NCBI GenBank assembly: GCA_947561715.1
Contig: OX387199.1
Span: 15,877,001 to 15,941,000 of the forward strand
Source: Ascidia mentula
Taxonomy: Eukaryota; Chordata; Ascidiacea; Phlebobranchia; Ascidiidae
DNA: 64,000 nucleotides
Direction of reading: 5' to 3'
Shown piece after piece: positions 37,068 to 49,131 of the stretch. The notes beneath the pieces are model-generated. The model did not search any database, had not been told where the DNA came from, and saw nothing but the letters and a program-made list of their open reading frames with translations. The translations under genes and the position numbers were made by a program. Positions within the stretch are counted from its first letter, which is position 1; every line of letters starts with the position of its first letter.

Positions 37068-40000
37068 TCAGTCATTATTTTTGCGTCCAGATCGATGTAA
37101 GCCCTGCTCAGCATGTATGTGAGATTTGTCCATATATGATTTCAAGCAAATTGAATAAATAGTTTTTGTTTCTTTGGGCTCGGCGAGGAGATTTTTCATA
37201 ATGATCGTGTAAACTTTAAAAACCTTGCGAATTGTAAGTAATAAATTATTTACCCGGAATTCCAGTACTGTTGTGTAACTTGTCACTGTGCTTGACTTTG
37301 ATGCACTTTGTCGATGATTTCCCTTTCAACATACCTAGCAATATTCCACACATGTAAACGTCGATAACACATTTGTTAAATGTTGGATATTACCTCTTAT
37401 ATTTGTGAAATCAGGTCGGGACTTTATGTCTTTTAACTTCTGAATGTCACTGGTTTTCAGTTGCTTCAAACAGTTAAACAAATTATTATTTACGGTTGGA
37501 ATACTAAGTCCATATAAAAAGTTACCTTAAATATTGTTTTGTCTTCATCTTTTATGTTTGTCGACTGTAGCACGTTGTTTTTTGTGTCGACTGCAGGTTT
37601 TGGCTGCTGGTAAAATAGTAGTATCGTTTGTTTTACACTTTCAACGCTTCCTTATTTACAACGTGAATTAAACTTACTTTTCCAATATCCGTGCTACTAG
37701 CAAATGTACCGGGAACTTCTGAGTCGGAAGGTTTCTGTTTATCACCAAAAATTCTGTTCTTAAACCATTTTAACAAACCTCCAGTTTTTTTGTTAACTGT
37801 CGGTTTTACTCTTTTTTGATCCAGGCGTTCTGAAGAAAATATTGGTTCACAAAACAACAGTTTTAATGCCTTAAACAAAATATAAGACATGAACTGACCT
37901 GGGAGGACCCCCCCCTTTTGGCGAAGAATTTCAAAACTTTTAATGGCTTCATTAATACAGACTGGTACTGGTATTTTTGTAGGGCCGTTTTCGGGCCTCA
38001 AAAGAATCTTTTCGAGATTCAGATTCCTTAGTTTGATGGTTTTTGAATGCGTTTGTTTTTTTCCTAAAAAGGAAGCAGTTTTTACGTGATTTAACACCAA
38101 ACATTCGATCAAATTGTTAAAAAAATATTTATGTACCGCGGACTTTGTGAAAGGCGCATGCTGGAAGTGTTTTTCTCCTTATTTTTTCCTTCTTCTGCCG
38201 CTTTCTAAAATAGTCGACAATTTTTCGACTGCTGTGATACGGAATAAGGGATTCTCCTGTTTTCTTCAATGTCGGAGTTTGAGAAATTTCATTGTTAGTT
38301 CGATGTAGAACTTGCGACAAATCAGAAGAAGAAACGTTACCAGGTTTTTCCGGCGCAACACCTACAAAATGCACAGTGGCCGGTTAAAGGCAATTTAGAA
38401 ACTAAATTATCCTGTTCACCATTTGGAATGTATGCGGAACAAATTGGAAGATTTTCAATTATTTCAGCTCTCTTGCATTTCTCCTGTTCTCCCAATTGGT
38501 GTTGGTTTTGATTTGGAATCTTCGTAACAAGAAACAAACATAAGTTTATGGTTTTGTGATAAATTTTTGAGTGAACTTATATCACTGACCAGTTTGTGTT
38601 TCTTTATTATTTCAGCATCCTTTTTTGTAACACTATTGTTATTCACATCCACTGGAAGTGGAATTGCAAGGACGTCTTTAGGTGCGATGCTGCATTTTCC
38701 AACATGGGACAAAACCATATGGATGTCATCCTCATTTACTTTAGTTGTGAAATTTAAACTAAAGTTGTCAGGAAAACCAACATCTGAAACCCACTCTTGC
38801 TCAGGGCGAGGAATATTTAAACTTAATGGCCAGCTTTGGTTTGCGTCTAAATCAACTGTATTACAAAATTGGACGCATTTTTCAATTCTGGAAAACGGCG
38901 GCAAATTGTCATCTCGGATTTTTTGCCATACTTGCAAAAGCGGTAACTCGTTGAGGGTTTTCGTAACTTTCGGCATCCCAAGAGTTGCTTCTTCATCGTC
39001 ACTGGCAAAGATCGGCGAAAAACCAAGTGAAGTATTTTCGTCGTTCTCAATTTCTTTACAACCAAGTTCCTTGGGATGGGTTGTAAAGCGCCATATCTCG
39101 TACCCACTTGTACCATTTGTATCTTGACGAGGAAGGCGTATTTGAATACCAAACTCGTCAGCAGTGTGATGACCGGAGATTCTTTTTGATTTAAAGAACA
39201 CACGACGCTCTTTAATTAGATCTCTTCTCTGGAGGAGATAGTTTGAGACGTAATTAGATTGATATTTGTACACTGCGAACAAAAAAAACAACAACATTAC
39301 AATGTCTCCATATTTTAATAACTTTGTGAAACTTACATGGATTTTCCCCAATTGCCTTCAGTTCATTGAGTAACAATGGCTGAAAATGATGAAGGGGTTT
39401 GAATACAATAAATGCGTTGATTGCAATGCACTGTTGCTATAAATACTTACATATCTCGGAACACAGAAAGTAGTTAAATCCAAACCCACCATCCAAGGAT
39501 GACGTAATATCGTGCCAACATCGGGCCTTTTCCAGGATTTAGAATTCAGTAATTGATTAACCAAATCCTTGTACTCTGTGTATAGGAAATACAGAATATT
39601 GTTTGAAATGCTGAAGATAAAACTAAGGACAATAACCAACCATTAGATGCGCTTTTACGAAATGGAAGCTGTTTATTTTTAGACCTCTTAAATTGGTCCA
39701 AGACCGCTTCAACGGTTTTCCCGGGAAACGGAAAAAATCCATTAACCAGAACAAAAAGTAGAATTCCACTAAACGATAAGCTATAGTTAGTGGACTGAAT
39801 AAAGTGGATGTTATGAGACGACTTACATTGACCAAAGATCTGCAAAGATAGCGTTGTATCCGCAAAATTTCATCAATACCTCCGGAGCCATGTATGGTGC
39901 TGTCCCACATTGGTTAATAGGCCTAGTTAGCATGGCCAGGAGCCTTTCTTGAATATTTTTGTTGCTGTTTGGATCCAACATTGGAATCTCAGTGGCATAG

Positions 40001-40795
40001 CCAAAGTCTCCCAATTTTATCTCTTCGTCCTCCGATACAAAAATGTTTTCTAGCTTCAAATCCCTTTGGAGTGATGGATATTTTGTATTAAAAATGTTTG
40101 ATTATTTATTTGCAAATTTAAATCCTACCGATGAGCGATGTTGTTTTCGTGCAACTTCTGCACTCCACAGAGTATTTTTTTAAAGTAAAATTTGGCAGTT
40201 GTTTCTGACAAATACGGTACACTTTTGTTCTTATGAGCCAAAGAATGCAAAACCTGCTTCAAATTGCCTTTTGCGGCATACTCCGTGACCAGATAAACCC
40301 GCTTGTCAGAAACAAAAACATCCAGTAACATTATCTAAAAATAATTTATTAAAACAAACAGTTTATCACTAACGATAAAAGATACGTACAATGTTAGGAT
40401 GCCCAAACACTTTGTTCAAAATGCTGATTTCGTTGGGTACGCACTCGGCCAACTTGCTCAGTCTTGCAGCACCAAGATCAGCATAAATAATCTTAATTGC
40501 AACCTAGTATAATCATTAAAACCATTAAACAAAGGACGTTTCATATATTTTATATGCCAATGTTAATAAGTTAGTATTGTACGACATATATTTGTTTAAC
40601 CTTTAGTTGCTTCCCAGTTTCATTGATAGCTCTCAATTTTTCCTTGTTGGCAATTGTATCTGCCATCACATTTGCCGAGAATACCCGGCCAACTGCCCCA
40701 CCACCAAGAAACTTGCTCTCTGTCATGTCATAGCCTTTACTATGACACGCAGCTTTTTCCTTCTTCAGCAATCGACTTTGGAAACGACGATCCAT
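37068..40795 (-). CDS. Serine/threonine protein kinase with a long modular C-terminal tail
   Basis: Complete kinase domain over exons 40601-40795, 40390-40503, 40129-40334, 40063-39827, 39768-39641, 39575-39451. Visible: Gly loop LGGGAVGRVF, VAIK lysine, catalytic HRDLKLEN, LGDFGYATE, GTAPYMAPEV, ADLWSIGILLFVLVNGFFPF, and closing RPDVGTILRHPWM. The DFG-to-APE segment is longer than usual, with an Asn/Leu-rich insert. The fold looks CAMK/TSSK-like; I cannot name the family. A tail follows: 39337-39379, 38590-39272, 38420-38519, 38137-38361, 37899-38063, 37678-37829, 37526-37606, 37394-37463, 37254-37334, 37068-37213, about 916 residues in all. Every join keeps frame, but the acceptors at 37463 and 37213 are weak, so the last few exons are tentative. 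The tail has no domain I recognise and its exons are duplicated downstream. The donor after 39641 is GTTGGT. Confidence 0.82.
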
Positions 40796-43700
40796 TGTTT
40801 TCTGTTCTACACAGATGAGATTTTGCAACAATTTGTAATGTACAACCGCACACTAGAATGCAAAACGAATGTAATATATTTTCTCCCACAGCAACCAACA
40901 ACTTGGCTTCCCAAGATACGTTTATGACGTCATAATGCTATTGTTTGAATTTATTTGAAGTTTTTTGTAATGGCTGGGTATAATTTGATTTGATATTCTT
41001 TAAAAGTATTACATATTAAAACGTGGGTGTGTATTTATGTAAAAACTGATTTAATAAAATTAAAATTATACGTTTATATCTTTCAGTTTGTGTTTAAGAG
41101 GACATATGGTCCCTTTTATCTAATCATAGCAAAATGCACTTTTTAGCAAACCAAATTATGCCACACACAAAATTGATGGAGACAAACTAGATATTTCATA
41201 CAGGTTATGTTTTACTTTTTTTTCCTGTGTGTTTGTATGTCCATGCACACTTACAGAGACTTCCTCGAGTTTTTGTGGTTTTAAATAATACTTAACAATA
41301 AATAATAATAATAATCCTTGCTGTTGTCTGTGGTTTGAGGTTGAGAAAAATGTTCAACTGCTGTCGTTCGTCCAGTTAAAAGCTTTAAGACGTAAACTCT
41401 CGATCAAAATTGTGTTGCGTTATAATTTGTTGTGTAATTATTATAATTTTTCTTTGTATTTCAAAGCTAGCACTATGTGGGGTAGGTAATTGCATTTAAC
41501 ACGGCACATACACACGAAAGTTAGTAATAACGCTAGATAGTTAGCGGCACGTTCCACAAATCACGCGGCTGCTTGTAGCGTGCAAGCGCACCGTTGCAGT
41601 CGTGCGGGCATGAACATAGCATATAACCACCGAAAATAGAAATACAGCTCATCAGGTTAGCAGAAAAAAAGTTCTGGAGGATTGCGCAAATCGCTTGGTT
41701 AGTGCTCAAATTGGTTGGAACGTGAGTTTCTGGAGACAGTGGTTGCCTAATTGGTGGATGTGGCGTCACCATATTCTACCTCGGGGAAACACTTTAACAT
41801 AAAACATGCGGATGCCAAAACATTTAACAATAGTAGGAACCCAGCGACCATCCTTGCTGTGTCTATGACCAATGTACAAAGCATATAGATCTCCAGCTAA
41901 AAAACTTGTATCTTGGATTTTCGTGGTGGCGTCACTTGTTTAAGTTGTATCACGTGTGCTGGTGAAGGCAACAGAATATCATATTTTTAGCCCGTGACTT
42001 GGGGCTAAAAATTTGATTTAACCCTAAATGAAATTAGAAAAGACCTGGGTAAGGCCGGGTCTTTTCTAATTTCCTTTAGGGTTGCACTTGTAAACTCAGA
42101 CCGGAGATTACACAAACTGTATCGGTGTCCTGCGTCTTCTCTTTTAACGTCTGTGTCTTCCTTGACCGGAAAACGACCAAGTGCATTTTGATGTTCCGTT
42201 GACTTGGTATTCAATCTCGTACCGATATTGTCCAACAAAAAGTAGGCAGTTTGTTGCTAAAGCAGGGGTCGCTTTAGTTAGACTGAACAAAGCAATCAGT
42301 ATAGTTTATGGTCGGTCAGCAAAATAAAATTCCTGCCAAAAAGATACTGGTAAAATATTTCCAGTGCGAAGATTATTGCAAGAGTCTCTTTTCGAATTTG
42401 GCTGTAGTGGCGCTTGATTTTTGACAATGATTTTAACACGTAATGGCAGAAAATTCTAATGAAAGTTTGAAATGAGTTAATGTATCAGCTGACAACCATT
42501 TCAAAACGCAGCATCATCGTTCTTGCCACATTTCCACGCAACGTTTGATCTGGTCAGTCCGTTCCGTAACACGAATTTCGATTTGCTGCAGAAATGAGCT
42601 AAACCAAGCAATGGACGAAAAATTTTCGGTGGTGACATGTTGACAATCACATCCAATATGGAACATTTCGAAATACATTCTTTGGACAAAATGTGGGTAT
42701 TCCATTTGAGAGTATTCCACTTGAGGTAATGCAAATTCTCTAAACCAGTAGCTTTTACAGAATGTGCCACATTTTTGTAGAAAGCTTCACCAATAAGAGC
42801 TGTATAACCGTACACTTTTCTGCAATATCAGAACAAAATTCAATAACGCAGGAGTGTTTCATGGAAAATTTAATTCTACAGAAATTATAACCGTTTTTCT
42901 CAACAATAATTTTAAAGCAAACCGCTCTATATAGTGAGTTGTAATCGGGCCAAACATTGTATGCTCAAACCCAAAATTTTAGTAAAGCCCAAACCAGGTC
43001 CGGTAAAAATTCATTCAACCATGACGCACGAACAGGACCCAATAAGGCAGACGCGACATAGGCCTGAAACTCTTTACAGGTCAGTACAAAAATGCAACAT
43101 CATGCTTCAAATAAGTGGGTTAAGCGTCAGAAGTACACAAAGTACGACTCGGATTATGATTTTGTGCGGTCTGCAACATAGAGGCGTCGATTGGCCTTTA
43201 TGTTACTTAGGCCTCCCAGTTGAGAATTAGTCTACGTCCACGAATGGTGTCAGTGCTTAGTAGTCTGCGCAGTAAGATTTTATGAGAAAGTGATGCCTGT
43301 GCAGGGTGACAAAAATGTGATTTGCAATTTACAGACATGCAATAAAACTGAATGTGGTAGACATGCGATGCAACAGGCAGGTAACAAGATTAGAAAGGGA
43401 TCAGTTTTGACATGTGTGACTAATTATTTATGATGTAAATCTTTTGTCGAAGTTGTGGGTTTAATTGCCATGTAGCAATTGGCTTAAAAGTTTCGAAACC
43501 AAGTTGTTAGTTGTATTTAATGTGCCACGGGAGTCATTATTTGTAGTTTCTTAGGTCCAATACGCAACAAGACAGCTTTTCGTATTTACCACGACATGTA
43601 TAATGCCTGTCCGGACATGGAAACGCACGCTATTTCACATGGCCATGAAAACATAATATTTGAGTATCAGAATAATATTTGAGTATGTTATAGAGAATAT

Positions 43701-44159
43701 TGTTAAAGTCGTAACCTAAAAAATATATTTATTGTGCGATTGTCATCAACACCATGTTAGCCATCCGCACAACAGAATTTCATGTCCGCAATGGTGCTGA
43801 TGGTCCCACAGGTTGAAAAGCACAGATGTAAACAATAAAACCGTCTCGAAATCAGCTTTCGGGGGATATATGTGGTAACCTTTCACACAAATCGCTGGAA
43901 TCTGGGTGAGCCCACGAACTGGGACTTTCGACATGATTGAACACTAAGCGACATGGCTTCTTGTTACCGCTTAACAATTGTGTAGTTGTCTGGACCAGAG
44001 GCAACAACTCGAAGGAAACAAACGGAATATCCTTGGTTAAATTAAGCAGAAAAGTGAAAAACTTATTTCACCTTAAAGGTCTGCGCAAAGTTTGGGGCGT
44101 GTACAATCTAACTTCCTATAAATTGTGTTTTATCGAAGACAATTAGTCGTAGGATCAAC
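40796..44159. other. Intergenic region between divergent kinase and monooxygenase genes
   Basis: Should hold both promoters. The open frames at 41533-41772, 42005-42238 and 42501-42815 (minus) resemble nothing I know and lack convincing splice partners. A strong hairpin lies at 42020-42083. No RNA gene recognised. Confidence 0.5.
42020..42083. repeat. 64-bp near-perfect inverted repeat (hairpin)
   Basis: Arms of about 29 bases (AACCCTAAATGAAATTAGAA... and its complement ending TTTCCTTTAGGGTT) surround a loop of about 6 bases. It is too short for a transposon with its own gene; it may be a small foldback MITE, or a structured transcript if transcribed. Confidence 0.8.
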
Positions 44160-47100
44160 ATGCATTCGCTGTTGCTTATTGTTTCTGCGTGTATGGTTAT
44201 TGCATGTCAAGCTCAGACACCGAGTCAAACTTATTCCCATTCAAACCAACTTGACAGTGCAGGAAATATTTTTCTCTACTGGAACTTTAACACAAGCTTC
44301 ATCACATTGGAGGTTAGTTCGATTTACGTTCAAGTTCTATTGAACACAATTAAGGCCTTTGAGAAGAATACGAATTGTTTGTGCGGTCTAAATGCTGGCC
44401 CACAGGGGAAATCTTGTGGCCCGTAGAGAATATCAGAATGTTCATCATCCATCATCATTTCGATTATAACTTTATGTAATATTTTAATACTCATTGTTTG
44501 GAAGCAATTTGTGGTCAATTTTTTATACTTTCGGTATACACCATATTACGTGAAGTGCAGACTGGAATGTTCGCAAACTCACAAAACCCTGACAAAAATA
44601 CTCCTTCTAGCAATGCTATCGTAAATGATCCGAAAACGATGTAATTTTATAGCTTCATGGACAAACTACTGGATGGATCGGTGTGGGGTTTTCCCCAAGT
44701 GGAAGCATGATTGGAGCCGACGTGATCGTGGGTTGGGTGAAAAGCGGAGTCACCACAATTACCGTGGGTGTTTTTATATTGCAAACATTGAACAAGTTAG
44801 TAAAAATGATAAATTTTCGTCGTAGGATCGGCACGCCACTGCCAACACCTTTCCACCAATGGACAGTGAACAAAACATCGATGTCTTGTCGGGCGGCGAA
44901 AGCAACGGATGGACATGGATTAAATTTACGAGACAACTTGCAGCTTGCGATATCTCTCAAGACGTTGCCATCACAGTAGGTTTTGAAGTATAACAGGACA
45001 GAATGGCAAGTACCCAGAAATTGGGACTGGACAACATCAGCCAATAGGGTGTAACTTGACTTCGCAAATATACGAGATCTTGATAGTTTTCTTGTACTGT
45101 AGCGGGGATATTTCGGTCTTATAATAACGCATTACTTTTCTTCATTTTACACGATCCACGGCATGTAACTTTACTAGCAAAACATCAACATGACTTGTGT
45201 TTTTCTTTTTTTATTCTTTATACAAGGTATGTTTGTGTCGTGGCCAGGGTTACTTGTTTTTTGCAAGCAGTGTTTAAAAAAATAGAAATGTTCGTCATAA
45301 TGTCACATATCAATGTGTCGAACCACTACTGATGAAATAACGAAAACACAAAACTTTTTCTGTGACAAACGTTATATCAAACCGGATCCACAGTACATGA
45401 TCTAAAGGCAAATCTTGCGCAGCGAGTCCAGTAACGGTGCAGATCAAACGCAAAAAAATCAGTTGCTCATTGTGAATATATTTATTTGACAGAAGCGGAC
45501 CCATAGTTTAAAAAACCTCATTTAAATAAATGCCACAATAACTTTGCACCAAACAATTTTGGAACGAGGCAACTGAACAGTAGCTGAAACCGAAAAACCA
45601 ATGTTTTAGTATTTTTTTAGTATCCGTTTTTTCGGATTAAGGTTTTACATAAACGATTGGCATTGACGCACACAAATGACTTTGGATAGAGATTCAAGTG
45701 TTTTATGGCGCGATAAATTGAAATTGTCGGGAATATACTTTTGTGAAACGATTTAATTTGCAGAGCGACACCATGAAAGTAATCTACGCCTATGGAGCCA
45801 GCGACCCTACTGGTGACGACATTGTGGGAGGAAATTATCACGGAACCAATAGAGGTACAATAGTAACGTCAAAACAATGCAACGAAATCGTAAAAGGAAG
45901 ACATTTGCAGGAACAAAAAACGTCATTTTTACGGAATCCGCCGATGCGAACTCAGTGGCGCCACCTTTCGGTGAAACTACCGAGACCTTTACATTGCGAA
46001 CTGGTGGCGTGACTATTCCAACCGCACGGACCTATTACAGTTGTTATCTTGTAGCATTTCCAACTGTTCCAGCGAAACGCCACATTGTAAAGGTTAGGAA
46101 ATGCAAAAAAATCTTACGCTGGAAAACAACCTAAAAGGTCTCAAAAACAATTGTGTGTGCATTGCCACAAATATACGATGCACAAAAAAGTAAAGTCCTG
46201 GGCACACAATTCGAAAACATTATTACTTGTGCGGTCTATGCTTGCTGTTGTGTTTTCATCGAACTCTTTACTTCGTTTCTACCAGATTTCCCCACTTGTG
46301 CAAAGCGGCAATGAGTTGTACGTTCACCACGTCCTCATATTTCAATGTGTCGACCCACTGCCGGTGAGAAAACAGAAACACTAAATTTGAATTTTTTTTC
46401 ACCAACATTATGTGTTTAGAACGGAACCACAGTAGGATCTGTTGGCGAATGTCACACAGCCAACGCCCCAATAGATCACTCAATTTGTCGACATGTTATA
46501 TTCGCATGGGCTATTGGCGGAGAGGTAATTCCATGATATACGTATGCCGTAGAAATTTATCTTGTGTTAAATACACCTAAGATTTTTCCTAATTAAAACA
46601 AAACTTGTATATTTTCTATTGAACATATGATGATAATTTACTATGCATAAGTTTTGCATCCATTTTACACGTCTTCGTTTTTCTTGAAGGAATTTGCACT
46701 TCCGACTGACGTTGGATTTCCATTTGGCGAGGCAGGCGACCCCAAAAACGTTGTGATTCAAATGCATTACGATAACCCCAATCTTACACCAGGTATGTTT
46801 GCAGCAAAACGCATCATGCACTGCTAAAAATTCATGCTTGTGACTAACAGGTGTAGTGGACAACTCTGGTTTGACGTTTCACTACACAAGCCAACTCCGA
46901 ACACATGATGCTGGTGTCATTCAGACAGGTCAGGCGGTAAATCCGATTGCTCACGTGATACCGCCAAATGCGACGTCGTTTCTGACGTATGGTGATTGTT
47001 CCGGGAATTGTCTACAAAGTGTAAGTTTAATTTATCAAATCAGTTTTTTCTAAAATCACTAAAGTATTACTTTAAAGTAGTAAAAATGACAAGATTTATG

Positions 47101-48521
47101 AGAATCAAGAAACTGGCCCATACTGTTGAAAACATTGACATGTTTTATTTATTTAAAAAGTTTTTTCAACTGATGATTGCATAAGCTCTTGCCGAAACTT
47201 TTTAAATAAATAAAACATGTCAATGTTTCCAACAGTATGGGCCAGTTTCTCTATTTTCAGAATGATGAGTAAGTCCGCAAAGTGTTAATAAGAATTATAT
47301 TTTGATTTGATAAATAGGCGATGACGGCAGCGGGAGAATCGAGCATTAAAATTTTCGCATCAATGTTGCACACGCACTTGTTGGGCAGAAAGGTTACTTT
47401 AAGACAAGTCAGGTAACGTTATGATAAAAAATACTGTGTTTTGTACAAAAAATGTCAAAGATTAACTTCAATGCTACAGAAATGGAGTGGAACAACCATA
47501 CATAACCAAAGATGACACATATGATTTCAACTTTCAAACGTACCGATATGTTTCACCGCAAAGAACAATTCTACCAGGAGATAGCCTCCAAGTTGTTTGT
47601 GATTACGACAGTTCAACCAGAACCACTTTAACATACGTAAGTAATTTAATTCTGTGAGAAAAAAGTTTATTGTACAATCAGAATGTTGTTACAGGGAGGA
47701 CTCGAAACTACAAGAGAAATGTGCCTGGCATTCGTTATGTATTATCCAAAGTTGCCTATCAGCGTTTGTGTTACAACTCCAGCTCTAAATTCTAGCTTGT
47801 ATCAAGCCGTGGGTCTAACTGATCCCCAGATTGGTGACTTAACGTAAGAATGCATTGCTAACTTTCATGCATAGCTAACTTTCACTTTCATCACAAAATA
47901 TTTTTGTATTGCAGTTTTACTGGAACTCGAGACTTTACCGCTTCACTGGCAAGCTTTACTTTTCAAAGTACTGGACAGACTCTTGAGGAATACTTGAATA
48001 CCGTAAGCTTTAAATACTTTAATCAAAATTACTGTACAATAAAATAGACTAATTAACTAATAATTAATTAGGGGATAAAAATAAAGTTTTGAAAGCCCAC
48101 GACATTAACATTTCACACGAATTTTAGACATGTTTCTAACTAACTTGTTTTACCTGTTGGTAAAATTAGTATTAAGCATGACACATGATCAAAGCACACG
48201 CAATCGGCAGCAAGTATTTTGTGTTTTAACCGTAGTACCCAGTACCACAATGCACAAGAAAACAATTTTTTTTATTTAGTTTAATTGGGATCAAAATCTG
48301 GCCACCGAATTCGGTTTAAAAATGAATTTGAGACCAAAACTACAAATATGTATCAGCAACAGTGTCGTGCCTCCTGGGGTAAGTGGATTCCACATAATTC
48401 ATATTTTGTTTATATTTCTTAACCATAGCAAAATGCACCTCTTTGGGGCAAAGTTGGTCCGTGGCGCTTAACGGTGTATGGTTCAATGGCATCGCAGCAA
48501 AGGCATCATGCCATGCGATAA
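44160..48521 (+). CDS. DBH/MOXD1-family copper type II ascorbate-dependent monooxygenase
   Basis: Secreted or ER-lumen hydroxylase of the dopamine beta-hydroxylase/MOXD1/PHM family. Fifteen exons: 44160-44312, 44653-44763, 44826-44975, 45764-45854, 45911-46092, 46286-46363, 46420-46524, 46690-46792, 46851-47020, 47318-47412, 47480-47636, 47695-47843, 47915-48002, 48280-48378, 48429-48521; 607 residues, close to DBH (617) and MOXD1 (613). A signal peptide (MHSLLLIVSACMVIACQA) is followed by a DOMON domain (TTGWIGVGFSPSG). Copper-site residues are all present: VHH in YVHHVLIFQC and MHYDNP for CuA; HTH in MLHTHLLGRKV and Met in TREMC for CuB. So the enzyme should be active. The substrate is unknown: DBH and MOXD1 share this layout. 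The 3' end is uncertain: a frame at 48636-49031, reachable from an AG after TTACC, would add a Thr-rich segment and a hydrophobic, GPI-signal-like end. Confidence 0.92.
47109..47249. mobile_element. Palindromic MITE in a monooxygenase intron
   Basis: Inverted arms of about 55 bases, GAAACTGGCCCATACTG... and ...CAGTATGGGCCAGTTTC, with a short centre containing CTTGCCGAAAC. Same family as 6329-6456. It fills most of the intron between exons 9 and 10 and does not touch the splice sites. No target duplication is clear. Confidence 0.85.
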
Positions 48522-49031
48522 AAACATGTTCTATTTTTAAATTGAAAAGTGACGAAAATCCGACTTCTGGGGTTAATGTGCAGCAGGGACAAACAAGCAC
48601 CAAAATTTATTTAAACTTTGTTCGCACTTTACCAGTCTTTAGTTAAGGCAACGACTTTGTTATTTATCATGACATTCGCTGATATTCTGAACCAAAAGCA
48701 AGATTACTCCAAAAGTTTGGAACTACATGTTGTTTTTATTAAAAATAAGAAACAGATGAGTTGCCCTTCGAAGTTTTGTAATAACTATGCAATGGCATTT
48801 GTACAGAAACAAACTAAACTTGGGAGTAAAATACCAACTAAATCACCATTTTGTTGTAAGGTTAAAACCTCTGTGTTGCCTTTGAACATCACTCAACCAT
48901 ACAATGAACCAGTACAAACCTGCTTTGTGCCAACAACAACTGCAACAACAACATCCGGAAAAGACAGCCCAAAATCAACAACTGGAATTTTTGTTTATGC
49001 ATCACTGCTTTTTATTCTCATGTGGTATTAG
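48522..49031 (+). other. Possible alternative 3' exon of the monooxygenase (Thr-rich, hydrophobic end)
   Basis: An open frame from about 48636 to a stop at 49029-49031 encodes a Cys-containing segment, then TTTATTTSGKDSPKSTTG, then a hydrophobic end (IFVYASLLFILMWY). This order, Ser/Thr-rich spacer, small residues and a short hydrophobic terminus, is what a GPI-attachment signal looks like. It lies between the monooxygenase stop and its AATAAA. It may be translated by alternative splicing or be plain 3' UTR. Confidence 0.4.
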
Positions 49032-49125
49032 TTACGGTGAAGAGTTTATTTTTGAACATATTGTTTAAAGCACAATTTCAACAGCATGGTATGTGATGTA
49101 TGTTACAATTACAGTTCAGTGTAAA

Positions 49126-49131
49126 AATAAA
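49126..49131 (+). terminator. Monooxygenase polyadenylation signal
   Basis: AATAAA in an AT-rich stretch about 100 bases past the second possible stop. It is consistent with one 3' end for both proposed C-termini. Confidence 0.5.

Noticed and set aside
38567..39127. 186-codon plus-strand frame
   Set aside because: Antisense to the large tail exon of the kinase gene, whose splice phases fit on the minus strand.
41533..42815. Three minus-strand frames of 77-104 codons as a small gene
   Set aside because: No start/splice arrangement links them, and no domain or signal peptide is visible.
48443..48646. Plus-strand frame as the last monooxygenase exon
   Set aside because: To be read it would need an upstream phase that exon 14 (ends phase 0 at 48378) does not provide; the direct frame gives a family-length protein.
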